DNA from: Gammaproteobacteria bacterium
Lineage (GTDB): Bacteria; Pseudomonadota; Gammaproteobacteria; UBA1113
Length of the DNA: 64,000 nt
Assembly (NCBI GenBank): GCA_021773295.1
Contig: JAJFKI010000081.1
Span: forward strand, 62,001 to 126,000
Direction of reading: 5' to 3'
Shown here: positions 18,435-27,394 of the stretch, piece by piece
Layout: each line of letters begins with the position of its first letter
How positions within the stretch are numbered: position 1 is the first letter of the stretch
Notes under the pieces: model-generated
The model's input: only the letters and a program-made list of their open reading frames with translations
What the model was told of the DNA's origin: nothing
Databases searched by the model: none
Program-made: the position numbers and the translations under genes

Positions 18435-19829
18435 ATGAAAAAACTTTTTTTATTGCTCACTGTATGTTGTTTTTCTATAAATATAACATTAGCACAGACC
18501 GCCAAAAAGGATACCAAACCAACATTAACAGCTACTCAAAAGAAAGCAGAAAAAACCGAAGCTGTTCTCAAGATAGAACATTGGACATTAAAAAATGGCG
18601 CTAACATTTATTACGTTTATTTAGACCAGCTGCCTATCGTTGATTTAAGTGTTATCTTCAACGCTGGCTCTGCTCAAGATCAACAAGCCTTTGGTTTGGC
18701 TACTTTTACTAACAGTAGTTTTGCCGAGGGGACCTCTAAATCATCGGCCAATGATATTGCGAATGGCTTTGCGGAAGTAGGCGCTAATTTTAGTGTGGAC
18801 GCCTCTCGTGATATGGCCAGCATCAATTTACGTAGTCTTAGCCGCCCAGCATTGCTAGGTCCTGCGGTTAAGTTATTTTCTGATGTGCTCGTCGATCCGA
18901 AGTTACCTGAAAAGAATTATAATCGAATTAAAAACCAAATTTTACAAGCCATAAAGCAACAACAGGAAACACCCGGCAGTATAGCTTCAATTGCTTTTTA
19001 CAAAAAAGTATATGGCAATACGCCTTATGCTCATAACCCACTGGGCACTAAACAAAGCATTAACAAAATAACACCTCAGCAAATTTACCAATTTTATAAA
19101 AAATATTATGTTGGCAATAATGCCATCATGGTTATTGTTGGTAATATTAATAAAGCCAAAGCCGCTGACATTGCGGAAAAAACAGTTGGGCGCCTATCTG
19201 TTGGCAAAGTGATTGGTAGTGCAATCTCTAAACCCCCTACTACGAAAAAAGTGACGCAAGTTGTAAATTATCCTTCTAGCCAAACCTCTATTCGTATTGG
19301 CGAGCTTGGTGTGAGTCGCTCTACGCCCGATTACTTCCCTTTAAAAGTTGGTAATTATATCTTAGGTGGTGGGCCATTAACCTCCAGGTTATTTAAAGCC
19401 ATCCGTCAAGACAAGGGTTTAACATATTTTGTGTATAGTCAGTTTATACTGATGAAAGAAAAAGGACCTTTTGTAATTAGCCTGCAAACAAAAAATCAAA
19501 AAAGTGATGAAGCAATAACGGTAGTAAATGCGATTGTCGATAAATTCGTGCAAGATGGCCCAACGCAACGAGAGTTAACTACCGCAAAAAAACATTTGAT
19601 CGGTAGTTTCCCCTTAGGCTTAGATAGCAATGCCGCTATTTTAAATAATGTTGCTATGATCGCATTTTATCAATTACCGCTAAATTTCCTAGACACGTAT
19701 CGAGATAATATTGCAGCCATTACGCTTGGGCAAATCAAAACAGCGTTCCAAAAACATTTACAACCTAATGATTTTATCACGGTCACGGTTGGTCCCAGCA
19801 GTACGCAAAGTAATGCCAAGCACGTATAA
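18435..19829 (+). CDS. M16 family peptidase-like protein, non-catalytic partner
   Basis: 464-aa secreted M16-fold protein; the signal peptide spans about residues 1-20 (LFLLLTVCCFSINITLAQ). At the position of the HxxEH motif it reads FTNSSFAEGTSKSS, so the zinc ligands are missing. It keeps the C-terminal substrate-binding hallmark (ILGGGPLTSRLFKAIRQDKGLTYFVYSQF). In known heterodimeric M16 enzymes one subunit provides the metal site and the other provides substrate-binding Arg/Tyr residues; this pair fits that. Strong Shine-Dalgarno (AGAGG), directly after the catalytic gene. Confidence 0.9.
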   Translation: MKKLFLLLTVCCFSINITLAQTAKKDTKPTLTATQKKAEKTEAVLKIEHWTLKNGANIYYVYLDQLPIVDLSVIFNAGSAQDQQAFGLATFTNSSFAEGTSKSSANDIANGFAEVGANFSVDASRDMASINLRSLSRPALLGPAVKLFSDVLVDPKLPEKNYNRIKNQILQAIKQQQETPGSIASIAFYKKVYGNTPYAHNPLGTKQSINKITPQQIYQFYKKYYVGNNAIMVIVGNINKAKAADIAEKTVGRLSVGKVIGSAISKPPTTKKVTQVVNYPSSQTSIRIGELGVSRSTPDYFPLKVGNYILGGGPLTSRLFKAIRQDKGLTYFVYSQFILMKEKGPFVISLQTKNQKSDEAITVVNAIVDKFVQDGPTQRELTTAKKHLIGSFPLGLDSNAAILNNVAMIAFYQLPLNFLDTYRDNIAAITLGQIKTAFQKHLQPNDFITVTVGPSSTQSNAKHV

Positions 19830-20379
19830 CCAAGGACAAGTGCGGGTAATCGCTGGGCGTTGGCGCAGTCGAAAAATTGCCGTACCCGATTTAAAAGGCT
19901 TACGTCCTACGTCTGATCGTACGCGTGAAACATTATTTAATTGGCTCGCGCCCATTATTCAGGAGGCACATTGCTTAGATTTATTTGCTGGCAGTGGCAT
20001 TCTCGGTTTTGAAGCACTGTCGCGCGGTGCTAGTCATGTTACCTTTGTTGATAATGAAGCTGTTGTCATTAAGCATTTGCAACAAACCCTTATACAGCTT
20101 GAGGCCGAGGCTGAGATTTTACAGCTAAATGCCACTAAAGAATTTATTTCTGATGGCAAACCCTTTGACATTGTTTTTTTGGACCCACCGTTTAATCAAA
20201 ATTTACTAGAGCCTACTTGCAGCTGGCTAGAACAAAGTGATTTGTTGGCACAAAGTACTTATATCTATATTGAAGCTGAGCGTGGTTTAACTCAGTTGCC
20301 AACTCCTGAAAATTGGCATACGATCCGCAAAAAAGTTATTGGCCAAGTCAGTTATTATTTAGTCTGGAGAGAAGCATGA
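19813..20379 (+). CDS. rsmD: 16S rRNA (guanine(966)-N(2))-methyltransferase
   Basis: Methylates G966 of 16S rRNA using SAM. Motifs: [17 protein letters not shown] at the start, [17 protein letters not shown] (RNA-contact region), [18 protein letters not shown] (motif I) and FLDPPF (catalytic motif IV). I start it at [15 protein letters not shown], 19813; a longer frame back to 19711 only overlaps the M16 gene. It overlaps the M16 partner by 17 bp and rpiA by 4 bp (ATGA), so one transcription unit is likely. Confidence 0.94.
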   Translation: MPSTYNQGQVRVIAGRWRSRKIAVPDLKGLRPTSDRTRETLFNWLAPIIQEAHCLDLFAGSGILGFEALSRGASHVTFVDNEAVVIKHLQQTLIQLEAEAEILQLNATKEFISDGKPFDIVFLDPPFNQNLLEPTCSWLEQSDLLAQSTYIYIEAERGLTQLPTPENWHTIRKKVIGQVSYYLVWREA

Positions 20380-21035
20380 CCCAAGATGAATTAAAGAAAG
20401 CCGCAGCACACGCTGCGATTGAACATATTAACGATGATATGATTGTTGGCGTTGGCACCGGTTCTACCGTTAATTATTTTATTGACGCCCTCGCTGGAGT
20501 AAAACAAAAAATAGAAGGAACAATAGCGAGCTCTGAAGCATCTACTAAACGCTTAAAAGCATTAAACATCCCAGTGTATGACTTAAATACGGTTTCAAAC
20601 GTACATCTGTATGTAGACGGTGCCGACGAAATTAACCCACACTTGCAAATGATCAAAGGCGGCGGCGGCGCTCTCACTCGTGAAAAAATCGTGGCAGCGG
20701 TTGCTAGTAAAATGTTATGTATTGCCGATGCATCAAAGGCTGTGAATGTTTTGGGAGAGTTTCCTTTGCCGGTAGAAGTCATCCCAATGGCTCGCAGTTA
20801 TGTCGCTAGAGAGTTGGTGAAGCTTGGTGGTGAACCAGAGTATCGCCGTGGTTTTGTCACGGATAATGGTAATATCATTTTAGATGTTTATCACTTAACA
20901 ATTCATGAACCTATTAAATTGGAAGAAACCATTAATAATATCACTGGTGTTGTCACCAATGGTTTATTTGCCCAACGTCCGGCAGATTTATTACTATTGG
21001 CAAATGATAAAGGAGTAACAGCCCATGGCAGATAA
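20376..21035 (+). CDS. rpiA: Ribose-5-phosphate isomerase A
   Basis: Interconverts ribose-5-P and ribulose-5-P in the pentose phosphate pathway. Seen: [14 protein letters not shown] (phosphate loop), [25 protein letters not shown] (with catalytic Asp/Glu/Lys), and ADASK. The start [14 protein letters not shown] at 20376 overlaps the rsmD stop by 4 bp. At 219 aa it is standard length. It complements the transketolase encoded at 31 kb. Confidence 0.96.
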   Translation: MTQDELKKAAAHAAIEHINDDMIVGVGTGSTVNYFIDALAGVKQKIEGTIASSEASTKRLKALNIPVYDLNTVSNVHLYVDGADEINPHLQMIKGGGGALTREKIVAAVASKMLCIADASKAVNVLGEFPLPVEVIPMARSYVARELVKLGGEPEYRRGFVTDNGNIILDVYHLTIHEPIKLEETINNITGVVTNGLFAQRPADLLLLANDKGVTAHGR

Positions 21036-21516
21036 GACCCCTATTACCAATGAGCAACGAATCTCCGCCCGTAAAAAACTAGCCATCATTGGCGGCATTG
21101 TGGTGTTCTTTTTAATCGCTAATTTTGTCTATCAAATTTGGCATCATTATTATGCTAAACCTGCAGCTAGCCAACAGAGTAAATGTGATTTGCACAAGGC
21201 GCCTTGTACGGTTACCTTACCAGATAATATTATTATTACCTTTGCTATTAGCCCGAAGACTATACCTATTAATCAGCCGATTAAAATGACGGTTAAGATA
21301 AAGAATCTAAAAGCAGAGAAAGTTTCAATTTATTTATTAGCGTTAAAAACAAAAGAACAGAATAAGAAAGTTGACTTAAGCACCACTGATGGTATTCATT
21401 ATGAAGGGACAGCACAGCTTCATAAAACTGAAAATCCACAGCAACAATGGATGGCAATGGTAGCGGCGAAAACTAAAAAGGAAACCATTGGCATACCGTT
21501 TAAGTTTCAGCCTTAG
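21025..21516 (+). CDS. Small single-pass membrane protein, function unknown
   Basis: 163-aa protein: short cytoplasmic N-terminus, one transmembrane helix (about residues 19-41, [22 protein letters not shown]), then an extracytoplasmic domain of about 115 residues with two nearby Cys (CDLHKAPC, residues 54-60) that could form a disulfide. The beta-rich pattern with [16 protein letters not shown] looks Ig-like, but this is a guess. A strong AAGGAG precedes the ATG; the start lies inside rpiA (11-bp overlap), so it is probably co-translated. Confidence 0.75.
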   Translation: MADKTPITNEQRISARKKLAIIGGIVVFFLIANFVYQIWHHYYAKPAASQQSKCDLHKAPCTVTLPDNIIITFAISPKTIPINQPIKMTVKIKNLKAEKVSIYLLALKTKEQNKKVDLSTTDGIHYEGTAQLHKTENPQQQWMAMVAAKTKKETIGIPFKFQP

Positions 21517-21538
21517 AGAAGGGTGGTCAAAAGCAGCA

Positions 21539-22285
21539 TCATTCACTTTGTAAATATGAATCCGGGATCACCCATTCTTTTTTAACTTTTTGTAAGCGCT
21601 CATTCAATGCTTGAAAGCTTTTTGTGTCTCTTTCGGTATCTTTCATCAATGTATTGATGTAATACAAGATTTCTAAAGGTACATCAGCGGGATTATTGCA
21701 GACTGCTATGACATGTGATTTTATTATTTGCATGACCGTTTTTAAATATTTACGAACAACGATAATTTCTTCTTTTGATAATTGTTTTTTGGGCCATTGC
21801 ATTAACACCAAATCTCGACTGTCAAAATGCAATAAACCTCTTTTCAAGCGGATGAAATTATTAATAATAACATCAGCATCATCAAGCGTAGGATGCTCAA
21901 TTTCTACATAAGTTAAACGGCGGTAAATTCTTTTATTCCAATTCATACCATGACGCTTTTCTAATTTGTGTTGGTTAACACCATGAATATTGCAAATCAT
22001 CACGCAGCGACGACGGTAGGGATATTCTGGCCCGAGGCTTAACACATGTTTAACTTTTTTAATAATTTGTTCAGACAATTCTGAGGGTTTACGCTTTGGC
22101 ATGCTATAAATCAATTTCATGGCATTACGCAGCATATGAAATTTATACAGTGCTTGTGGATCATCATGTAATTGCTTTTGCCAATAGACTTCATTGTTCA
22201 TAAATGTGGTTTTATACGCTTCGAATTGTTCTTTTACGGTTTGTAGCTTTTGTAAATACTGTTTATCTTCAAGGCTTACTTGCAT
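21539..22285 (-). CDS. Hypothetical protein (248 aa), second gene of an orphan pair
   Basis: Soluble, basic, helix-rich protein with no recognised domain. Notable stretches are MPKRKPSELSEQIIKKVKHVL (residues about 63-83), a His/Arg-rich segment (CNIHGVNQHKLEKRHGMNWNKRIYRR) and a Lys-rich C-terminus. I start at MQVSLEDKQ (22285); an in-frame TTG at 22297 would add four residues. It overlaps the upstream 104-aa gene by 17 bp, so they are co-transcribed. Not recognised; lineage-specific gene or effector-type protein possible. Confidence 0.65.
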   Translation of the reverse strand: MQVSLEDKQYLQKLQTVKEQFEAYKTTFMNNEVYWQKQLHDDPQALYKFHMLRNAMKLIYSMPKRKPSELSEQIIKKVKHVLSLGPEYPYRRRCVMICNIHGVNQHKLEKRHGMNWNKRIYRRLTYVEIEHPTLDDADVIINNFIRLKRGLLHFDSRDLVLMQWPKKQLSKEEIIVVRKYLKTVMQIIKSHVIAVCNNPADVPLEILYYINTLMKDTERDTKSFQALNERLQKVKKEWVIPDSYLQSE

Positions 22286-22583
22286 GTGTCTTCTCAAGTG
22301 TTAACTGCGTTTGTAATAAGTAATCTAAGGTCTCTAGCATCACCCAATGACGTGGATTAGGATGAGATACGCCAACCCTATCCATAAAATTATCTGCAAT
22401 ATGGAACTGACGTTCCATTGTTTTTGACTGTGCGATTAAATACTCACCTTCAAACACAAAAGCCGCTAGAATGCCTCTTAATAGTTGAGCTTGCACTTTT
22501 GTAAACTCTTTTGGGCAACAATCTTCCATCAAGTCATCTAGCAATGCCTCTTTCTCTTGTTCCTGCTTAATCTCAGCAACCAC
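22269..22583 (-). CDS. Hypothetical protein (104 aa), first gene of an orphan pair
   Basis: Small acidic N-terminus (EIKQEQEKEALLDDLMEDCCPKE) followed by helical segments (LLRGILAAFVFEGEYLIAQ; HWVMLETLDYLLQTQLTLEK). No signal peptide or known domain. It starts at GTG (22583) with AAGG 7 nt upstream. It is followed by, and overlaps, the 248-aa gene. The tight coupling suggests that the two products act together. Confidence 0.6.
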   Translation of the reverse strand: MVAEIKQEQEKEALLDDLMEDCCPKEFTKVQAQLLRGILAAFVFEGEYLIAQSKTMERQFHIADNFMDRVGVSHPNPRHWVMLETLDYLLQTQLTLEKTHASKP

Positions 22584-22897
22584 AATCCATCCTTATAATT
22601 AAGTATAAAAAATTTTGATAAAAGTATAGTCAATGTAGATTAAGCGTTGATTAAAGATTTTAAATATTCTTTTAAATCAATTGGATACGAGCGGTGTTTG
22701 GTGTTGTGTTTGCCTTCACCCCCCATCCTAAGCCTCCTCCGCAAAAGGGGGGGAGGGAATACATTTGAGCAGCCCATAAAGCTCAGAGTGCCCACGCTGA
22801 GCATCGCTTTAATCTTCTCGTACCCGGTAGTATTATTTACTTATTCGAGCGATAATAGTTTGTTATTCAAGGAAGGCTAATAATCACAACTATAACA
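22584..22897. other. 314-bp non-coding region with a CTCC/GGGGAGG hairpin
   Basis: Divergent intergenic region between the orphan pair and the tolC-like gene. It contains a CCTCC...GGGGAGG hairpin repeat at 22733-22756. The only reading frame is short (22647-22880) and low in credible codons. Promoters for both directions must be here but were not pinned down. Confidence 0.5.
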
Positions 22898-24358
22898 ATG
22901 ATGAAAACCATACTTATAAAAATTGGACTTTTTCTCGCCGGATGCAGTGTCGCACTGTCTTGTCTTGCCGCGAGTAATTTATTATTCTCTGAAGGCGTAC
23001 CCAAAAAATTATCCTTAGAGGAAGCCATCCTCCTCGCGCTGCGCTACAACACCAGTATCCAAAATAGTGAAATCGATCGTATTTCACAAAAATTTAGTTT
23101 GCGTGCAGCAGCGAATGAATTTGAAGTACAATATGCTTTAACCGCAGCATACAATGCCAGCCAAACTCGTGCCAATGGCGAAAGTTCCGGAACTGATCTT
23201 AGCAATGTATCACCAACGGTTTCTTTGAATAATCATTATGGTGGTAATTATGCATTACAAATGAATAACCCCACTACCATTGGTACTTACAACCCTGGCT
23301 TAAACTTGACAATCACTCAACCCATCATGCGCGGATTCGGTACTGCAGTAACGCTCGCACCTTATTACAATGCGGTTGATCAAGAAGTTGCAAATAAACT
23401 CTCATTAAAAAATACGCTCATTTCAGAAGTGGGTGGTATTATCAATGATTACCGAAATCTTATTGGCTCACAATATGATGTTAAAACCAGTGAGATTGGT
23501 TTAGAGAATTATGAGGATACGCTACGATCTGTCAAAGCGCTGATCAAAGCCGGGCGTAAAGCACCATCGGATATTATCCAGGCACAATCAGATTATACGA
23601 GCCAAGAAGTAACACTTGAGAGTAGTAAAAACCAAGTTGTTTTAAATAAACTGCAACTGGTCAACAACATTGGCTTACAGCCACAAGTTAACTTTAGTGT
23701 ACCTGAGGATGTTAAGGATTTAAAACAGGTGAAGCTCAACTCAAAAGCTTTATATGGTATCGCCTTGGAAAACAACCCGACGTACTTAACCGCAAAACTA
23801 CAGGTGCGACAAAATGAACGGCTTTTGCTCATTGCACGTGACAATATGCGGATACAATTAGATGCGACAGTAAACCTCAATACAGGTAACGGTACTACAA
23901 CGGGCCCTAACCAGGGTTTTGCTAGTCTGAGTAATAATTATAATACAACCACGGGTGTTGGCTTTTTGTTGACAGTGCCTATTCAAGATTTTAATTTAAA
24001 GTCTGCTGTTATTAGTGCTCAGTCCACTCTTGCGGAATCAAAAATAAGCTTAGCTGCTGCACAGCGAAGCTTGATGAATAGCATTATTAATGATGTCACT
24101 AATGCACGCTCTAATTACAAACAGGTTCAACTAGCCATTAATTCAGTAAAACTTGCGGAGCAAAATCAACGAATACTGAATGCAAAGTACAAACTGGGTA
24201 TGCAGTCTACTTTTGAAGTCAATCAACAGTTGAAAAATCTATTAGACCAACGAGGTCAATTAATTACCGCAAAAATTCGTTATTTAAACTCTATAACACA
24301 GTTATATGTAGACACGGGAACCTTGTTAGGCAAATATCATATTGAAGTGAGGTATTAA
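22898..24358 (+). CDS. TolC-family outer-membrane efflux protein
   Basis: Outer-membrane channel of a tripartite exporter. A signal peptide (about residues 1-24, GLFLAGCSVALSCLAA) is followed by the typical LSLEEAILLALRYNTSIQN, then two repeats of long helices (e.g. 330-470 with SIISLAAAQRSLMNSIINDV-like heptads) and Gly/Asn-rich strands. Length (486 aa) is normal. First gene of a rightward unit tolC-macA-macB(ATPase)-permease; its TAATG stop-start touches the next gene. Substrate unknown. Confidence 0.88.
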   Translation: MMKTILIKIGLFLAGCSVALSCLAASNLLFSEGVPKKLSLEEAILLALRYNTSIQNSEIDRISQKFSLRAAANEFEVQYALTAAYNASQTRANGESSGTDLSNVSPTVSLNNHYGGNYALQMNNPTTIGTYNPGLNLTITQPIMRGFGTAVTLAPYYNAVDQEVANKLSLKNTLISEVGGIINDYRNLIGSQYDVKTSEIGLENYEDTLRSVKALIKAGRKAPSDIIQAQSDYTSQEVTLESSKNQVVLNKLQLVNNIGLQPQVNFSVPEDVKDLKQVKLNSKALYGIALENNPTYLTAKLQVRQNERLLLIARDNMRIQLDATVNLNTGNGTTTGPNQGFASLSNNYNTTTGVGFLLTVPIQDFNLKSAVISAQSTLAESKISLAAAQRSLMNSIINDVTNARSNYKQVQLAINSVKLAEQNQRILNAKYKLGMQSTFEVNQQLKNLLDQRGQLITAKIRYLNSITQLYVDTGTLLGKYHIEVRY

Positions 24359-25512
24359 TGATTAACAAAACACTGATCAAACTTTTTTTTATTGTCTTAA
24401 TGTCATTCGTGCTAACTCACTGTGGCGGAAAAAAAGAAGATGAACAAGCAGGCGAGTTAAAAACTTATACGGTTAAAAAGAAAACCATGACTAAAGTACT
24501 TTACTTTAGTGGCGCTATAAAACCTTTAAAAACCAGCTCAGTTATCAGCCCTATTGATGGCACGATTGAAGATAAATATTTTTCATACGGCAACCGAATT
24601 AAGCGTGGGCAAAAATTATTTACACTGCTATCAGATAAATTACAAACAGATTTTGCCGATGCCATCTCTGGTTATCTCAAAGCAGACTCTGACTATAAAA
24701 CCAAAGTTCGTAAATACAAAGCTTCCGAAGAATTATGGCATTTAAAGTTCATTGCCTATGATGACTTTGAGCAAGCTTCCAACGATAAAAAAGATTCCTT
24801 CATTGCCTTAATGCAAGCAGAATATAAAATCATTAAGATTTCGAAGCAATTAGGGATTTATGAAGAATTATTAAAAATTAAAAAAATCACACCCGATATC
24901 ATTAAACAATTACTACTAACTTCAAAAAATTACATCCGTATTCATGCGCCTAAGGCTGGTGTTGCGTTAATGCCTTCCGGTGATTCTAGCAATGGAGGCG
25001 GTAGTAAACCAATTGCTGAAGGTTCACAAATCAAGGTAGGGCAAGTATTAGTGGGTATTGGTGATTTAAAAGGATTTAAAATCGATGTGCAAGTCAATGA
25101 AATTAATATTAATCAAATCAAAGTAGGGCAGCAAGCTGATGTGACTGGGCCCGCATTCTCGAATATTAATTTAAAAGGACATGTATCGCAGGTCGATGCA
25201 CAAGCGCAAACCCAAAGTGGCGGCTTGCCGCAATTCCCAGTCACCATTGACGTGCCTAGTGTATCAGCGCAAGACAAGCAAACCATACACGTTGGTATGA
25301 CGGCAAAAGTAGCCATTAAAATACAAAAGCCCGGGGTTATCACTGTGCCGCTAAAGGCCGTGACAGAAAAAGGTGGCGCTAGTGTCGTCACTGTTAAAGA
25401 TAAAAAAGGCAAGACGCGTGAAGTCACCGTCATCCCCGGTATTACAATGATAGATTCTGTGGTCATTAAAAGCGGTTTAAACGTAGGAGATGTGATTGTC
25501 TACCATAATTGA
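24358..25512 (+). CDS. Periplasmic adaptor (membrane fusion) lipoprotein, MacA/HlyD type
   Basis: Links the ABC transporter to the TolC-like channel. A lipobox LTHC puts the acylated Cys at residue 22, so it is a lipoprotein rather than TM-anchored as in E. coli MacA. A lipoyl-like half follows (GAIKPLKTSSVISPIDGTI), then a helical hairpin around 100-190, the second lipoyl half (KNYIRIHAPKAGVALMP), a beta-barrel (VDVQVNEININQIKVGQQADV) and a C-terminal MP domain. Start ATG overlaps the tolC stop by one base. Confidence 0.88.
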   Translation: MINKTLIKLFFIVLMSFVLTHCGGKKEDEQAGELKTYTVKKKTMTKVLYFSGAIKPLKTSSVISPIDGTIEDKYFSYGNRIKRGQKLFTLLSDKLQTDFADAISGYLKADSDYKTKVRKYKASEELWHLKFIAYDDFEQASNDKKDSFIALMQAEYKIIKISKQLGIYEELLKIKKITPDIIKQLLLTSKNYIRIHAPKAGVALMPSGDSSNGGGSKPIAEGSQIKVGQVLVGIGDLKGFKIDVQVNEININQIKVGQQADVTGPAFSNINLKGHVSQVDAQAQTQSGGLPQFPVTIDVPSVSAQDKQTIHVGMTAKVAIKIQKPGVITVPLKAVTEKGGASVVTVKDKKGKTREVTVIPGITMIDSVVIKSGLNVGDVIVYHN

Positions 25513-26176
25513 AATGAAAAGCATCCGCAAAACCTACCAAATAGGCACACATTTTGTGGAAGCACTCAAGCATGTTGACTTTCAAGTGAATAAGGGTGAC
25601 TTATTGTCTATTGTCGGTTCCTCCGGTTCCGGCAAATCTACATTAATGAATATTATTGGCTTATTAGATAATCCTGACAGCGGCAATTACTTGTTGAACG
25701 GACGTGATGTTGCACAGCTCACGGGAGATGATAGAGCCATTATTCGCAATGAAACCATCGGCTTTGTGTTTCAATCTTTTTTCTTATTGCCACGTTTAAC
25801 GGCTATTCAAAATGTCTCTTTGCCTTTGCTTTATCGCGGCACGCCGGCGAAAGAACGTTTTGCAAAAGCTCTGAAAATGCTAGATAGAGTCAGCATGAAA
25901 GAATTTGCCAGTCACCACCCTAATCAATTATCGGGTGGACAACAACAGCGTGTAGCCATTGCTAGAGCACTCGTTGGGCACCCAACCATCATCCTAGCTG
26001 ATGAGCCAACCGGTGCCTTGGATTCTAAAATCGGTCAGGAAGTGATGAATATTTTCAAAGAATTAAATGATGACGAAGGAGTAAGCACCATTATTATTAC
26101 GCATGATAATCACGTCGCCGAACAATGTAAACGTGTTATTCGCATACATGACGGCGATATTGTCAGTCAAACTTAG
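25496..26176 (+). CDS. ABC transporter ATP-binding protein (MacB/LolD type)
   Basis: Nucleotide-binding subunit of the exporter. Walker A is GSSGSGKST, the Q-loop lies in [14 protein letters not shown], the signature is [15 protein letters not shown], Walker B is [12 protein letters not shown] and the H-loop THD. A TTG start (25496) is supported by AGGAGA 5 nt before it; the first ATG (25514) has no such site. It overlaps the adaptor gene by 17 bp. Here ATPase and permease are separate genes, unlike E. coli MacB where they are fused. Confidence 0.93.
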   Translation: MSTIIEMKSIRKTYQIGTHFVEALKHVDFQVNKGDLLSIVGSSGSGKSTLMNIIGLLDNPDSGNYLLNGRDVAQLTGDDRAIIRNETIGFVFQSFFLLPRLTAIQNVSLPLLYRGTPAKERFAKALKMLDRVSMKEFASHHPNQLSGGQQQRVAIARALVGHPTIILADEPTGALDSKIGQEVMNIFKELNDDEGVSTIIITHDNHVAEQCKRVIRIHDGDIVSQT

Positions 26177-26194
26177 GAGTTACATACAGCGACC

Positions 26195-27391
26195 ATGGAT
26201 CTTGTACAGCAAATCAAAGAAGCTTTTTTTAATCTAACCGGTGCAAAGCTGCGCTCCTTTCTGGCTATCTTGGGTATTTTAGTGGGTACAGGATCGGTGG
26301 TCGCGTTAGTGTCTAGTGGTCAATTAGCCACAGAACATGCGCTGGAGCAATTTAAAAAATTAGGTACAGATTTATTATCGATTAATATGTATCAATCAGG
26401 CGGTTCCAGTGAAAGCTCTGGCACTGTGTTAGAACTTAATCTCAATGACATTAATGATATTAAAAATGCTATCCCTTCTATTAAAGAAATTGCACCTTAT
26501 ACTTTGGCTTTCCAATCACTCGCCTTTGCTGGTAATAAGCTAAAGGGCAGTATTATTGGAACCACGCAATCTTTACAAGATGTGATTAAAATCGACATGG
26601 CTCGAGGGCGTTTTATTTCACCTTTGGATCAAAATAATTTTTATTGTGTGATAGGAGATAAACTGTTCCAACAAATTAAAAAACTTGGCGGCTTTAATCC
26701 TATCGGCAAGCAATTACAAATTGGCAAAAACTTTTTTACCATTGTTGGTGTTGCAGACCAATGGGCTGAGAATTCGTTTTTTAATCAAGATGTGAATAGT
26801 TCAGTGATTATCAGCATTCCTGCCTCAAAAATAATATATAAAAACACCCAAATTAATAATATTGTACTGTTGTTAAATCCAGAGGCTGACTTTAAACAAA
26901 TTGAGAGCACAATTAAACGAATAGTGCAGCAGCGTATCCCTGGTGAAAATTTATTTTTCCGTAGCCCGCAGCAAATCATTAATAGCATGACTTCTCAACG
27001 AAAAACCTTAACCTTATTGTTAGGATTGATTGGTGGAATATCATTATTCGTCGGTGGCATCGGCGTTATGAATATCATGCTAGTTTCCGTGGTCGAGCGC
27101 CGCAAAGAAATCGGTATCCGTATGGCCGTAGGCGCACGCCAACGTGATATTCAAACGCTATTCTTAATCGAATCTATCACTTTAGCCTTGTTCGGCGGCC
27201 TACTCGGCGTTATAACCGGCATTATCATTTCCTTTATGATTGCCTATCTCGCTAACTGGACCTTTACTTTTTATGCCTTACCACCAGTGGTTGGATTTTT
27301 CGTCTCATTTGCCGTGGGAATTTTCTTTGGCTTTTACCCCGCCTATCAAGCCTCGCAACTTGATCCAATCGAAACCTTGCGATCTGATTGA
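26195..27391 (+). CDS. ABC transporter permease, MacB/FtsX type
   Basis: 398-aa membrane subunit: N-terminal TM helix (about 18-40, RSFLAILGILVGTGSVVAL), a large periplasmic MacB_PCD-like domain (about 45-270), then three TM helices in the FtsX domain (LLLGLIGGISLFVGGIGVMNIM, ...GLLGVITGIIISF..., VVGFFVSFAVGIFFG), with the conserved ERRKEIGIRMAVGA loop between. It ends 3 nt from the convergent pyk stop. A mechanotransmission-type exporter of drugs, peptides or lipoproteins is likely. Confidence 0.92.
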   Translation: MDLVQQIKEAFFNLTGAKLRSFLAILGILVGTGSVVALVSSGQLATEHALEQFKKLGTDLLSINMYQSGGSSESSGTVLELNLNDINDIKNAIPSIKEIAPYTLAFQSLAFAGNKLKGSIIGTTQSLQDVIKIDMARGRFISPLDQNNFYCVIGDKLFQQIKKLGGFNPIGKQLQIGKNFFTIVGVADQWAENSFFNQDVNSSVIISIPASKIIYKNTQINNIVLLLNPEADFKQIESTIKRIVQQRIPGENLFFRSPQQIINSMTSQRKTLTLLLGLIGGISLFVGGIGVMNIMLVSVVERRKEIGIRMAVGARQRDIQTLFLIESITLALFGGLLGVITGIIISFMIAYLANWTFTFYALPPVVGFFVSFAVGIFFGFYPAYQASQLDPIETLRSD

Positions 27392-27394
27392 TAA

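Noticed and set aside
22647-22880. Small open frame (77 codons) in the gap before the tolC-like gene
   Set aside because: It runs through a repeat hairpin, has no good ribosome site and no protein-like composition.
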